This document shows, in pieces, positions 9,252 to 18,135 of a DNA stretch of 64,000 nt (the stretch's first letter is position 1; each line of letters begins with the position of its first letter). This stretch comes from Pseudoxanthomonas sp. Root630 (GTDB lineage: Bacteria; Pseudomonadota; Gammaproteobacteria; Xanthomonadales; Xanthomonadaceae): the NCBI RefSeq assembly GCF_001427585.1, contig NZ_LMGY01000012.1, positions 122,001 through 186,000 on the forward strand, in the 5' to 3' direction. The position numbers and the translations under genes are program-made. The notes beneath the pieces were generated by a model. It saw only the letters and a program-made list of their open reading frames with translations, had not been told where the DNA came from and ran no database searches.

Positions 9252-9265
9252 CAGTAGTTTTACTG
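9252..9265 (+). promoter_or_regulatory. CAGTA-N4-TACTG palindrome, copy 1
   Basis: CAGTAGTTTTACTG is a perfect 5-4-5 inverted repeat. It lies 182 bp upstream of the small lipoprotein ATG at 9448. It is the leftmost of seven copies spread over 25 kb. Confidence 0.55.
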
Positions 9266-9447
9266 GGACCTGGCCAGTCTATTTTCGATTTTCCGCGTGA
9301 TGGGCGCGTGCGACGCTCGAGCCTGACTCTGTGGTGGAGGGTCGGGCCCGCCACGGATCCGTTTGGACGGGTATCGCCACTGGCATCAACGTGCCACCAC
9401 CTCGCTCCTGCGAGCAGGTCATCGGCCCTGCCCTGGAAGGAAACGAC

Positions 9448-9603
9448 ATGCGGAACGCTCACTATGCGGCCGCGCTACTGGCGGCCGCGGCTGTTGGCGC
9501 TGGCTGCCAGAGAGCGCCTCTCGAGCAGCGAAAGGCGGAACTCGCTCAGTCGCCATCGCCATCGTCGGCGGTGACCGCCCCTGCGCAGTACACCACCGAT
9601 TGA
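9448..9603 (+). CDS. Small lipoprotein of unknown function
   Basis: A 51-residue product starts at ATG 9448 after a good Shine-Dalgarno (GAAGGAAA). It has a short hydrophobic signal ending in a lipobox-like VGAGC, so it is probably lipid-anchored; the remainder is Ala/Ser/Pro-rich with no recognisable domain. It sits downstream of palindrome copy 1 and converges on the patatin gene. It could be a member of the same regulon. Confidence 0.55.
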   Translation: MRNAHYAAALLAAAAVGAGCQRAPLEQRKAELAQSPSPSSAVTAPAQYTTD

Positions 9604-9734
9604 ATCTGCGACCAAAAGCGGACATTGCCCCATCCCGGCAGCCATCCGACACGTGACCTTTCCGCCTGATCGCTGGGTCAAGCGGATGTTGGCCGTTGTC
9701 TGGCGCATGCCTGCGAGAAGTTCATGCCCGGGCG

Positions 9735-11984
9735 TTACCTGACGACCGGGCGCAGCAACGAGCCGAACGTCAGGTACCACGCCCCGTGTCCATCATCGTT
9801 GTAGCCATAGGCCAGGAACATGGGGCCAAGCGGCGTATCGACGCCCGCGAAGATGCTGCCCGCGACGATCAGCTCGCCGCCGTCGACGCTATCGCGGGAT
9901 AGCCACGCGTTGCCTGTTTCCAGGCTGGCGCCCACATAGAGTGGCAAAGAGAACAACCTGCTCGTGTCGCCGGTCCTGCGGTAGACCACGGTGCGGAGCA
10001 GCGCCGTCTGGTTGCCGAACAGGGCGCGCTCGTCGTATCCCGAAAGATTGAGGAACCCGCCCAGAAAGTCCTGTGCGCGGAAGAAATGATCGTCGTCCAC
10101 CGCGCTGCTGGCATGTGCGCCCACCAGCAGGTGATAGCGTCCCCAGGCGTGCGCCCAATCTCCGGTGATCCTTGCGACATCGCCCTCGACGTTGCTACCG
10201 AGCATGTCGCGATACATTTCGTAATCCGCACTCAGGCGCCACCCCCGGGTCGGGAAGTCGATGCTGTCCAACGAATCCCACGTGGCATTGAGCCTGATGA
10301 CGGCGAAATCCTGGCGGTCGCGATCGAAGTCCAATGGATTCCCGACAAGCTCTTCGCTCCGGTCCCGCCCGCGCGCCAGGTCGGCGCTGACCCTGAACGT
10401 GTTGGTCGGGGTGTACCCGAAAGCGACGGCGACCTCACGGCGTTTCACCCGGTACTCGGCGATCTGTTGGTCCTGCAGCCATAGCGGCAGCGTTTCGGAT
10501 TCCGCCAGCAGCGACGGCTGTACGTAGAACAGGCCGGCACCCCCCATCGGCTGGTGGAACTCGGTGCGTACGCCGCTGATACGGCCGGCGCGCAGCATCG
10601 TCAGCCACTCCGCGCCCCAGCGATTGACGTCGGCCACGGTGAGCTCGGAGGAGATCATGTAGCTGTTGCGTCCCGCGAAATCATCGCTTAGCTGGAAGCC
10701 GAACTTGCCGAATACCGACCAGGGGCGATCGGTAGGCTCGATTGCCAGGCCCCGCACGCCATTCCGCTCGATCAGACGATAGTCCAGCTGCTGGAATCGG
10801 CTTGCACTGTAGGCGACGCCCAACTGCTGTTCCAGGCGTTCGACGTCCAGCGGCCTGCCGACGTCGCCACGTAGTGCGCGCTCGATGCGTGCGCTGGATG
10901 CCGCGGAACGCCCGGGCGCGATCTCGAGGAAATTGACCAGCCCGGGATCGAATGCACGCTTGCGTTGCGCGTCGCGATACGCCGCGTAGCGTGCCTCGTC
11001 TACCGCATAGCGCCGCAGTGCGGGCACGGCCGCCTCTGCGGCGGCGACGCCGGCGGCGATGGCCTCGCTGCCGCGGTTGAACTCGGAGGCAGTCAGGTCG
11101 CCGAGTTCCGGCCGGATCAGTACATCATCAGGCGCGAGTGTGGCCAACTGGCGCTGGGTCTTCTCGATCATCAGGGCGCCGATCATCTGGTCCATGATGG
11201 CGAGCGGGTTGGTGAGCGCCGCCTCGTCATGCAGGGGAGAGCCGACGTCGACGACGACGAGCCGTCCGGCACCCATGTCGCGGACGACATCGATGGGCAC
11301 GTTGTCGACCATGCCGCCATCGACCAGCAGCCTTCCATCCACGCGCAACGGCGCGAATGCGCCGGGCACGGACATGCTGGAGCGGATCGCCAGCGCGAGG
11401 TCGCCACGTTCGAACACGACGCGCTGGCCCGTGCCGATGTCGGCGGCGACTGCGCGGAACCGGATGGGAAGCGCGTCGAACGTTTCCACATCCCACGTGG
11501 ACAGCGTCAGGCGGCGCAGCAGCAGGAGCAGCTTCTGGCCCTGCACCAGACCGCCGGGCATGACGACCTTCCCGTGACTGAAGCCGAGCTCCAGGTTCAA
11601 CAGGTAGCGGAAGTCCGCGTCCTTGCGACGCATGGGCTGGTCCAGGCGCGGCGCGTCATCGATGAACAGATCGGCCCAATCCAGGGTCTCGATCAACGTC
11701 TGCAGTTCGTCGGTCGTATAGCCGCTCGCGTACAGGCCGCCGACGATCGCGCCCATGCTGGTGCCGGCGATCTGGCACACGGGAATGCGCTCCCGTTCCA
11801 TGACGTGCAGTACGCCGATATGGGCGGCGCCTCGCGCACCTCCGCCGCCCAGCACGAGCCCGACGCACTCGGTGGGCGGTGTTGCAGGATCGGGCGGAGC
11901 CGCGCTCGCTCGCGCACAGACCATCAACAGCGACAGGAACAGGGTGCACGCAACCCCAACCGTCAGGCGCGGGTGAAGCGCCAC
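9735..11984 (-). CDS. Patatin-like phospholipase with C-terminal outer-membrane barrel (type Vd secretion, PlpD-like)
   Basis: The 749-residue product has a signal peptide (about 1-29), then a patatin domain with the oxyanion loop GGGGARG (47-52), nucleophile motif GTSMG (Ser76) and catalytic VDGG (Asp222). A middle region resembling a POTRA domain and a long beta-strand-rich C-terminus resembling the BamA/surface-antigen fold follow. This is the architecture of type Vd autotransporters such as PlpD (about 728 residues), which expose a lipid hydrolase. The start is GTG 11984, 2 bp after the stop of the upstream SYLF gene, so both belong to the operon behind palindrome copy 2. Its lipid target is unknown. 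Confidence 0.85.
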   Translation of the reverse strand: MALHPRLTVGVACTLFLSLLMVCARASAAPPDPATPPTECVGLVLGGGGARGAAHIGVLHVMERERIPVCQIAGTSMGAIVGGLYASGYTTDELQTLIETLDWADLFIDDAPRLDQPMRRKDADFRYLLNLELGFSHGKVVMPGGLVQGQKLLLLLRRLTLSTWDVETFDALPIRFRAVAADIGTGQRVVFERGDLALAIRSSMSVPGAFAPLRVDGRLLVDGGMVDNVPIDVVRDMGAGRLVVVDVGSPLHDEAALTNPLAIMDQMIGALMIEKTQRQLATLAPDDVLIRPELGDLTASEFNRGSEAIAAGVAAAEAAVPALRRYAVDEARYAAYRDAQRKRAFDPGLVNFLEIAPGRSAASSARIERALRGDVGRPLDVERLEQQLGVAYSASRFQQLDYRLIERNGVRGLAIEPTDRPWSVFGKFGFQLSDDFAGRNSYMISSELTVADVNRWGAEWLTMLRAGRISGVRTEFHQPMGGAGLFYVQPSLLAESETLPLWLQDQQIAEYRVKRREVAVAFGYTPTNTFRVSADLARGRDRSEELVGNPLDFDRDRQDFAVIRLNATWDSLDSIDFPTRGWRLSADYEMYRDMLGSNVEGDVARITGDWAHAWGRYHLLVGAHASSAVDDDHFFRAQDFLGGFLNLSGYDERALFGNQTALLRTVVYRRTGDTSRLFSLPLYVGASLETGNAWLSRDSVDGGELIVAGSIFAGVDTPLGPMFLAYGYNDDGHGAWYLTFGSLLRPVVR

Positions 11985-11986
11985 GG

Positions 11987-12589
11987 TCAGTCCAGATCGC
12001 GATCGCGGTAGTAGCGCGTTCCCTTGACGGTCAGCTCGGCAGCGAGTCCGTCCTCGGTCAGCTGATAGACCCAGACGCCGTCCGCTACCTGGACCGCGCC
12101 GGCGGCGTCGCCACCCGCATCGCCGGCTTTCGCGGCGACCGTCGCCTGTCCACCGATTTCGATGCCGCTATGGATGAAGCTGTCGAACGCCTGCCGCGAT
12201 GCGAACACCCAGATCAGGTTGTACCGCTTGGCGCCGAAGCCCAAGCCTGCCTGGATCTCGGCCATCTTCATGAACGTCTCGCGCCCGGTGGCATTCTCGA
12301 CGGCGATTCCCTTGCCGCTGCCGCTGCCGGCGACGAGCAGCTTCATGCCCAGGTTGCGGAACACCGCGTAGCCATAGGCGTCCGTCACGGACTGTCGTGC
12401 CTTGGGTTGGCGCGCGTAGAGCGATTGCAGGATGCTTGCCGCCTGCTCGCGTCGGTGTTGGCGCTCCTCGGCGACGGCCGCTGTCGTGGATGACGCCGGG
12501 GTCGGCTGGATCGATGAGCCGCCGGAGTCGGCCGTGGTGCTGCAACCCAGCAGCAAGCTCAGGGACACCATCAGGAGGGTGCGGATCAT
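11987..12589 (-). CDS. SYLF (YSC84-like) lipoprotein
   Basis: The 200-residue product starts MIRTLLMVSLSLLLGC, a lipoprotein signal with Cys16 as the lipidated residue. The rest, including DAYGYAVFRNLGMKLLVAGS and AEIQAGLGFGAKRYNLIWVF, fits the lipid-binding SYLF/YSC84 family. It is expected in the cell envelope; its exact role is not known. It is the first gene of a two-gene leftward operon with the type Vd patatin, behind the palindrome at 12670, which is 81 bp from the ATG. Confidence 0.82.
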   Translation of the reverse strand: MIRTLLMVSLSLLLGCSTTADSGGSSIQPTPASSTTAAVAEERQHRREQAASILQSLYARQPKARQSVTDAYGYAVFRNLGMKLLVAGSGSGKGIAVENATGRETFMKMAEIQAGLGFGAKRYNLIWVFASRQAFDSFIHSGIEIGGQATVAAKAGDAGGDAAGAVQVADGVWVYQLTEDGLAAELTVKGTRYYRDRDLD

Positions 12590-12669
12590 GCGAGCGTCCT
12601 CAGCACGCCGACATCATTCCCGCCATCGGCTCGCTCCGGATTCTGCATGGTCCGGACGGAGGGAATCTC

Positions 12670-12683
12670 CGGTAAAAATACTG
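12670..12683 (-). promoter_or_regulatory. CAGTA-N4-TACTG palindrome, copy 2
   Basis: On the leftward strand the bases read CAGTATTTTTACCG, one mismatch from the palindrome. The site lies between the end of the histidine kinase gene and the SYLF lipoprotein start. Confidence 0.55.
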
Positions 12684-12690
12684 GGGCCGC

Positions 12691-14304
12691 TTAAGAAGAA
12701 ACGCTGGGTGGCGCGAGCACGTCCGGGCGACGCATCGGGAAGCGCACCTCGAGCCGGCTGCCGCCCTCGCTCCGGCGCTCGAGCACGGAGCGTCCGCCAA
12801 GCAGGCGCGCGCGTTCCTCGATACTGATCATGCCCAGCCCGCGGCGCGCGCCGGCTTCGGCGACGTCAACGCCGACACCGTCGTCATCCACTTGCAGCAA
12901 TCCTTCTGCTTCGCTGACAGCGAGCCTCACCCACGCATGGCGCGCATGTGCGTGACGGTTGATGTTGTGCAAAGCCTCCTGCGCGATGCGGAAGAGGTTG
13001 AGTTTCTGGTCGTCGTCGAGGTTCACGTCGTCGGCGATCTCGCAATGCAGGCGGGTTCCCGGGCTCGAATGGTAGGTATCGCACAGTCCGCGCAGGGCGG
13101 CGGCGAGACTGGTGTAGCGCAACAGGCTGGGGTGCAGGTCGTGCGACAGGCGACGGACGTCGCCGGAGACGGCAAGGAGTTGCTCCTGCAGCTTCTCGAT
13201 CTGTTCCTTCGCTGCAGATGCGGTGTTTCGTTTCAGCGAGCTCAGCTGGATCGAGATGGACGCGAGCGACTGATTGATGTCGTCGTGGAGGTCGCGCGCG
13301 ATCCGCGTACGCTCCTCCTCCTGCACGCGCAGCATGCGCCCTGTCAGGTCCGCGAGCCGGAGATAGGCGCCACTCAGCGAAATCCTGGCCGTCTGCCGCT
13401 GCTCGGCCAGCACGGTCAGCAGGAGCAGCATGATCCCGTCGCCGAGTGCCCACAACTGCACGGCCAGTGTGGTTTGCTCGATGCTGTCCAGCGCAAAAGG
13501 CCCCAGGCCGCGGCTGCTGATGGCCATGCACAGCAGGGTTGAGCAGAGCAGGGCGAGGAAGGCGCCGGCCGCGCCGAACACCAGCAGCAGCCAGACCAGC
13601 AGCATGCTCGCCGCCAGCGTCAGCAACGGTTCCATGACGGGCGACGACCACGGGCGCGCCCAGATGGCCCAAAGCACGAGCAGCATGGTCAGCGCGAGCA
13701 CGATCTGCGTGGGCGATCGTGCCGGTCGCCGCTCCGGATGACGGCGAATGCGCCTGAGCGCCGCGACCGTGGGGACCAGCAACAGGTAGGAAAGCGAATT
13801 CGCCAGCAGCAGGTTGTGCCACGAGCCCACGAAATCAGGCAGCGTGGAACTGCGGGTGAGTACCCATGTCCAGCACGCGCTGGCCAGCGGAAGGAACAGC
13901 ACGGCGATCACCAGGAACAGTGCGACCTGCGGGTAGTCCTCCAGCGCGGACACGGGCCTGCGGATCTGCCTGAGCAGCCAGGACGCCAACCCCACCAGGA
14001 CCATCAGCCCCATGATGACCCCGCCGACTTCCGCGGGGGGCGCGCCGAACACGACAAGCGTGCCGACACACCCCGCGAACGCGCCCAGCATGCATGCGAG
14101 CCATTCCGAGTAGGGGCGCCACAAGAGAGCGGACATCAGCACGGCGCCCGGCAACCACAGCATGTGATCCCGCGGTGCGGGGATCCACAGCTCGATGGAT
14201 ATCAGTTGTGCCACCGCCGCGGCGGCCGCCATGGCGACAAGCCGCGAAACCACGCGATGGGATTCGACGAGGTCGCGTGGGAGGAGTGTGCCGTTGGTGC
14301 GCAT
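12691..14304 (-). CDS. MASE1-type membrane sensor histidine kinase (NarX/DegS-like)
   Basis: The 537-residue product has about eight hydrophobic segments over residues 20-300, resembling a MASE1 sensor, then a HisKA_3 dimerisation domain with the phospho-acceptor His340 in ARDLHDDINQ, then a HATPase domain with DDDGVGVD and GLGMISIEER. Such kinases normally phosphorylate NarL/FixJ-type regulators, and one lies divergently at 15585. ATG 14304 follows a GGAG 10 bp upstream and is preferred to ATG 14361. It is the likely sensor for the sulfatase-cluster regulon; the signal is unknown. Confidence 0.85.
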   Translation of the reverse strand: MRTNGTLLPRDLVESHRVVSRLVAMAAAAAVAQLISIELWIPAPRDHMLWLPGAVLMSALLWRPYSEWLACMLGAFAGCVGTLVVFGAPPAEVGGVIMGLMVLVGLASWLLRQIRRPVSALEDYPQVALFLVIAVLFLPLASACWTWVLTRSSTLPDFVGSWHNLLLANSLSYLLLVPTVAALRRIRRHPERRPARSPTQIVLALTMLLVLWAIWARPWSSPVMEPLLTLAASMLLVWLLLVFGAAGAFLALLCSTLLCMAISSRGLGPFALDSIEQTTLAVQLWALGDGIMLLLLTVLAEQRQTARISLSGAYLRLADLTGRMLRVQEEERTRIARDLHDDINQSLASISIQLSSLKRNTASAAKEQIEKLQEQLLAVSGDVRRLSHDLHPSLLRYTSLAAALRGLCDTYHSSPGTRLHCEIADDVNLDDDQKLNLFRIAQEALHNINRHAHARHAWVRLAVSEAEGLLQVDDDGVGVDVAEAGARRGLGMISIEERARLLGGRSVLERRSEGGSRLEVRFPMRRPDVLAPPSVSS

Positions 14305-14474
14305 CGCTGACGTGCTCCATCGTCGTGACCGGATCCATCCCCCTTCACGCGCCGTGAGCATGCGTATCGCGCGACTTTCCGACCAACGGCAAGTGCAGAC
14401 CCGGCCCCCTGATTGACACGCCGTTGTACGGACCAGATGATCCGGCGGCTATCCACATTCCGACATGGTGGAAC

Positions 14475-15452
14475 ATGGACGCAGTGCTCGCGACCCATGG
14501 CATGTACTACGTGTGCCTGCAGGTCGACGGCTTCAATCCCGATGCATTGTCGGGCGTGGTGAAGGACACCCGCTTCGAGCAGCGGCTCATGGGGGCCGGT
14601 CATTTCCATGCGCGTGCGCAACGCATCGTGTTCGACGGCTTCAGCCTGGACTGCGGCACCTATTCGCTACCCGTGTTCGCCAACGGCTCCTTCGGAGAAG
14701 GGGTCATCGGGCTGGCGCTCGCCACCCATTGCGACGTGCCGATGTGGCTCAACGGCACGCAGGTGAAGGCCGGCCAGTTGATGGTCTTCACGGAAGATCG
14801 CGAACTGGCGGTGCGAACGATCTCGCCGCTGTGGCAATGGACGGTACTGCTGGCGCCGCGGGCTCTCCTGCAAGCGGCGATCCATGCGCGTTTGAATCGC
14901 GAAATCAGCATTCCAGAGCGGGGCTGGCATCTTTGTGCGCCAGCGGCCGATGCCAACGCCAGGCTCCGTCGCGCGGTCCACCACGCACTCAAGCAGGCGG
15001 CCCGCTGGAACGCGTCCACCTCGCTGACCGATGCGTGCCTGCTGGGCGACTATCTGCTGGATGCATTCATCGGTGCGCTCGCGCGCGGCTCCCGGGAAGA
15101 GAGTGCCGTGGCGTCCAGCGTGCGCGAGCTGAGGCATGAGATCGTCGTGCGCCGGGCCGAGGCATTCCTTGGCGACTACGGCGACGAGCCGTTCCGTAGT
15201 GCCGCGCTGGAAGTCGCGTTGGGGATGAGCGAGCGCCAACTCGAACGCGTTTTCCAGGATGTCTATGGCGTCTCGCCGCGACGTTGGCACCAGGTCGCCA
15301 GGCTCAACGAGGCGTGCCGCATATTGCTTCACGAGCCCACTGCGCGCGTGACGGATGCGGCATTGCGTTCAGGCTTCACGCACCTGGGACGCTTCTCCCG
15401 CGACTACGGTGCGCTGTTCGGCGAGACGCCCAGCGCTACACGTATGTACTGA
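14475..15452 (+). CDS. AraC-family transcriptional regulator
   Basis: The 325-residue product has a C-terminal AraC-type double helix-turn-helix (about 225-325), with ALGMSERQLERVF in the first helix-turn-helix and SGFTHLGRFSRDYGALFGE in the second. The N-terminal 200 residues resemble an AraC ligand-binding domain. ATG 14475 is chosen; a TTG at 14424 would add 17 residues. It lies between the divergent kinase and the NarL-type regulator and may co-regulate the cluster. Confidence 0.85.
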   Translation: MDAVLATHGMYYVCLQVDGFNPDALSGVVKDTRFEQRLMGAGHFHARAQRIVFDGFSLDCGTYSLPVFANGSFGEGVIGLALATHCDVPMWLNGTQVKAGQLMVFTEDRELAVRTISPLWQWTVLLAPRALLQAAIHARLNREISIPERGWHLCAPAADANARLRRAVHHALKQAARWNASTSLTDACLLGDYLLDAFIGALARGSREESAVASSVRELRHEIVVRRAEAFLGDYGDEPFRSAALEVALGMSERQLERVFQDVYGVSPRRWHQVARLNEACRILLHEPTARVTDAALRSGFTHLGRFSRDYGALFGETPSATRMY

Positions 15453-15584
15453 CGAACGGCGCGCGAATATCACGTCGCATAAACGGCCTCTGACTACCAT
15501 GCGCGAGCGGTACCCGCCGGCATGGTCACATCAGGCACTGCCTGCGGGTCGCAATCGCCAGTGCCCCAGGGAGGAGGTGCGCCG

Positions 15585-16262
15585 ATGGAGGATGCCTCTG
15601 CGGAGGAGACCGCACGTCGCTTGCGCGTGCTGGTTGCCGATGATCATAAAGTGGTGGGAGAAGGCGTCGTCCGCCTTCTCCAGGATCGGTTTCGCGACGT
15701 GCGGATGGTGATGTGCGGGCGCGCGTTGCTGGACGTGGTGCGTGGTGGGGACGTGGACGTGGTGGTCACCGATGTGGCGATGGGGGACATGACCGGCATC
15801 GACGCCATGCGCGAGCTGAGATCGGAGGGCATCCTGACGCCTTTCATCTTCCTCACCATGCATGACGGCTTTGCGGTGGTCGCGGAGGCGCTGCGTTCCG
15901 GCGCCAATGGCTATGTGCTCAAGGCGGCCGCGGGCGATGAGTTACTGCATGCGGTGGCTGAAGTGGCCGCTGGCCGTGCCTACCTCGCCCCGAGCCTCGC
16001 AGCGATGGCGATCGCATCGACGGATCGCCCCGACCACCTGACGCTGACGGACAAGCAGCAGCGCATTCTCGATTGGGTGGCGCAAGGGCTGCGATCCAAG
16101 CAGATCGCGTACGAACTCGGCGTCTCCGTGCGCACCGTCGAGTCGCACAAGTACACGATGATGCAGCAGATGGGAGTACACGGCACGCTGGAGCTGGTAC
16201 GTCGCGCGCACCAGCTGGGCCTGATCAGGGCCTTTCGCGACGCCGACAGGCCCGCGGCCTGA
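15585..16262 (+). CDS. NarL/FixJ-family response regulator
   Basis: The 225-residue product has a receiver domain (about 12-130) with Asp19/Asp20, phospho-acceptor Asp63 and the conserved lysine in YVLKAAAG, then a LuxR/NarL helix-turn-helix (LTLTDKQQRILDWVAQG to TVESHKYTMMQQMGV). ATG 15585 follows an excellent Shine-Dalgarno (GGAGGAGG) and is preferred to ATG 15522. It is the natural partner of the HisKA_3 kinase nearby and a candidate for binding the CAGTA-N4-TACTG palindrome, because NarL-family proteins bind short inverted repeats. Confidence 0.88.
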   Translation: MEDASAEETARRLRVLVADDHKVVGEGVVRLLQDRFRDVRMVMCGRALLDVVRGGDVDVVVTDVAMGDMTGIDAMRELRSEGILTPFIFLTMHDGFAVVAEALRSGANGYVLKAAAGDELLHAVAEVAAGRAYLAPSLAAMAIASTDRPDHLTLTDKQQRILDWVAQGLRSKQIAYELGVSVRTVESHKYTMMQQMGVHGTLELVRRAHQLGLIRAFRDADRPAA

Positions 16263-16267
16263 CGCAT

Positions 16268-16281
16268 CAGTAGTTTTACTT
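16268..16281 (+). promoter_or_regulatory. CAGTA-N4-TACTG palindrome, copy 3
   Basis: CAGTAGTTTTACTT has one mismatch at the last base. It begins 6 bp after the stop of the NarL-type regulator gene and 81 bp before the ATG of the receiver-only gene. Confidence 0.55.
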
Positions 16282-16361
16282 GCCCGGGAACGGTTGTTTT
16301 CCTGTTTCATCGCGTGGCACGCGGGTCCACCATCGATTCAGCCTTTCCGCCGGTGGACGCG

Positions 16362-16781
16362 ATGGACCGGATTCGGGTACTTCTGGCCGAGGACAGCACC
16401 GCCGTCGCGCGGCAGTTGAGGATGCTGCTGGCTACCGAGTTCGACGTGATCGGTCTGGTCGATGAGGGCCTATCGCTCCTGATGGCCGTACGCGACCTGA
16501 AGCCGGACGTGCTCGTCACCGATATCACGCTGCCTGGCCTGGATGGTCTCGCGGCCGCCGAGCGATTGCTTGCCGAGGCGGCGATCGCCCATGTCGTCTT
16601 CATCACCGTGCATGACGATCCCGCCCTCGTGAAGCGCGCACTGATCAATCCCGGCTGTGGTTACGTATTGAAGGCCGACGCGGGCGAGGACCTCCTGCGC
16701 GCCGTCCGGGAAGTGCGCGAGGGCAGGGCGTTCATGTCGACGTCCATCGTGTCCCGGATCGGCGTTCCACAAAGCCGTTGA
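16362..16781 (+). CDS. Single-domain response regulator (receiver only)
   Basis: The 139-residue product is a complete receiver domain (MDRIRVLLAEDSTAVARQLR, phospho-acceptor Asp54 in LVTDITLPGLDG, lysine in YVLKADAGED) with no output domain. It resembles the receiver half of NarL-type regulators. It may act as a phosphate sink or competitor for the kinase, or modulate another protein. ATG 16362 is chosen over GTG 16314, where the N-terminal extension does not look like a receiver. The separate palindrome upstream suggests feedback within the regulon. Confidence 0.8.
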   Translation: MDRIRVLLAEDSTAVARQLRMLLATEFDVIGLVDEGLSLLMAVRDLKPDVLVTDITLPGLDGLAAAERLLAEAAIAHVVFITVHDDPALVKRALINPGCGYVLKADAGEDLLRAVREVREGRAFMSTSIVSRIGVPQSR

Positions 16782-16805
16782 TCCGTCGCGCGGGCTGGCG
16801 CGCGG

Positions 16806-17972
16806 TCACAGCAGTACCGATGCCAGCTTCTTGACAAGATCGTCCACCGACATCCCGAAGAAAATGAGGGGAAGCAGCGGCAGCGCCGCTGCCTGGAGCA
16901 TCCACAGCACGTTCCAGCGCGTGACCGGCACCACCGACATCGCCGACAGGCTGGCATAGACGCTGCTGAAATCCGCAAGCGCCGAAGGTTGCGGGCTGTC
17001 GAGCAGCGAAGGCGCATCGTCCTCCATCTGACCCTTCTTCCAACAGAGGTCGAAGCTGCGGATCGCCCTGTGCCCCAAGGCGCTGTACTTCGCGAGCGCG
17101 TGGCGCTTGGCGCGGATCAGGGGCGGAGCCAGCAACAGCAGGGGCGCCATCAGGACGATGGTCGTGCCCACGACGTAAGCCGCCAGCAGATAGCGCACAT
17201 CGAGCAATGTCTGGCCGCTGTAGATGAAGTGATTGATGCAGCTTCCGGAAAGCACGACACCTCCGGCGAGCGACAAGGCGGAGAAGCGCTGTTGCGCAAA
17301 GCCGAGGAAGCCCAGGCCGCCTGCGCCATCCGGATGCGGCGGTCGCAGGTCCAGGCCGAGATGGGCGATCCTTGCCAGCAGCAGTGTCCAGATCAGGAAT
17401 CGCCACAGCCAGACGAAGCACACGAAGCGGAACAAGGGCATCGCCACCCACCATGCCCAGCGCGCAGCGGCCGTGGGGGTCCCGTCGGCCGTGGTGTGCC
17501 AGCCACTCACGTCCGGCAGCTCGGTCAGGACGGGGTGGGAAAGCAACGCCGGCACCAGCGCGAAGACCAGGCAGAGCAGCTCCGGGACATGCGAATCGCG
17601 CAGGCGCCGCGCTCGCGTCACGATCGCCCCGAACTTCGAACGCTTGTCGTCAGGGACGAGTCCAGCGCGACCGAACTGGCGGATAGCGCTACGCAACAGC
17701 CGGTCGGCCGGTCCCGCCGCAAGCACCAGGAGTGGCAGCGCCAGCATCAGGCGCGCATAGACAGAAGCGTCGGCCAGCAGCGGCATCCTGACAGAACCCG
17801 GGAGAAGCGCGCCGTCGCGCGCCGATAGCGCAACGAGCGGAAGCCAGGCAAGCGCCATCATCGCCAGTGCCATGCGCGGCGCGAGTGCGCCCCGGGTGTG
17901 GAGCAGTCCCAGCCGATGAAGCGCGCGGTACACCGGTCCGCCGCGCATGAGGGAGAGGTCGTCGATCGTCAT
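16806..17972 (-). CDS. Multi-spanning inner-membrane protein of unknown function
   Basis: The 388-residue product has about six hydrophobic segments, among them ALAMMALAWLPLVAL, LMLALPLLVLAAG and VVGTTIVLMAPLLLLAPPL. I recognise no family. A long loop with RAKRHALAKYSALGHRAI precedes the last segments. ATG 17972 (MTIDDLSLMRGGPVY) is preferred to the upstream ATG 18017, which lies close to the palindrome at 18043. It is divergent from the 18136 gene and shares that palindrome. Confidence 0.7.
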   Translation of the reverse strand: MTIDDLSLMRGGPVYRALHRLGLLHTRGALAPRMALAMMALAWLPLVALSARDGALLPGSVRMPLLADASVYARLMLALPLLVLAAGPADRLLRSAIRQFGRAGLVPDDKRSKFGAIVTRARRLRDSHVPELLCLVFALVPALLSHPVLTELPDVSGWHTTADGTPTAAARWAWWVAMPLFRFVCFVWLWRFLIWTLLLARIAHLGLDLRPPHPDGAGGLGFLGFAQQRFSALSLAGGVVLSGSCINHFIYSGQTLLDVRYLLAAYVVGTTIVLMAPLLLLAPPLIRAKRHALAKYSALGHRAIRSFDLCWKKGQMEDDAPSLLDSPQPSALADFSSVYASLSAMSVVPVTRWNVLWMLQAAALPLLPLIFFGMSVDDLVKKLASVLL

Positions 17973-18042
17973 TGCGCGCGCGCCACATCGTTCGGCGTGA
18001 GTCGCCGGCGCCAGCATAGTGAATCGTCCGGATCGCGCACCG

Positions 18043-18056
18043 CAGTAAAAATACTG
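18043..18056. promoter_or_regulatory. CAGTA-N4-TACTG palindrome, copy 4 (divergent promoter)
   Basis: CAGTAAAAATACTG is a perfect inverted repeat centred in a divergent intergenic region, 71 bp from the leftward ATG 17972 and 80 bp from the rightward GTG 18136. A further CAGTA half-site lies at 18066-18070. Confidence 0.6.
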
Positions 18057-18135
18057 GAGCGAAACCAGTAGTAATCGCGATTGTGCGCAACGCGGGCTGC
18101 GTCGATGCTTCGGACTCCACGAACGGAGTGCGACG

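Larger units (their letters stand above)
8760..9447. other. Intergenic region of about 690 bp
   Basis: Several frames exist on both strands but none gives a recognisable protein or a good start. The region holds an FNR box at 8865-8878 and the first copy of the CAGTA-N4-TACTG palindrome at 9252-9265. It marks the junction between the anaerobic module and the sulfatase cluster. Confidence 0.5.

Noticed and set aside
8905..9300. 131-codon rightward frame in the 8.8-9.4 kb gap
   Set aside because: No ribosome binding site, no recognisable domain, and it runs through the palindrome at 9252.
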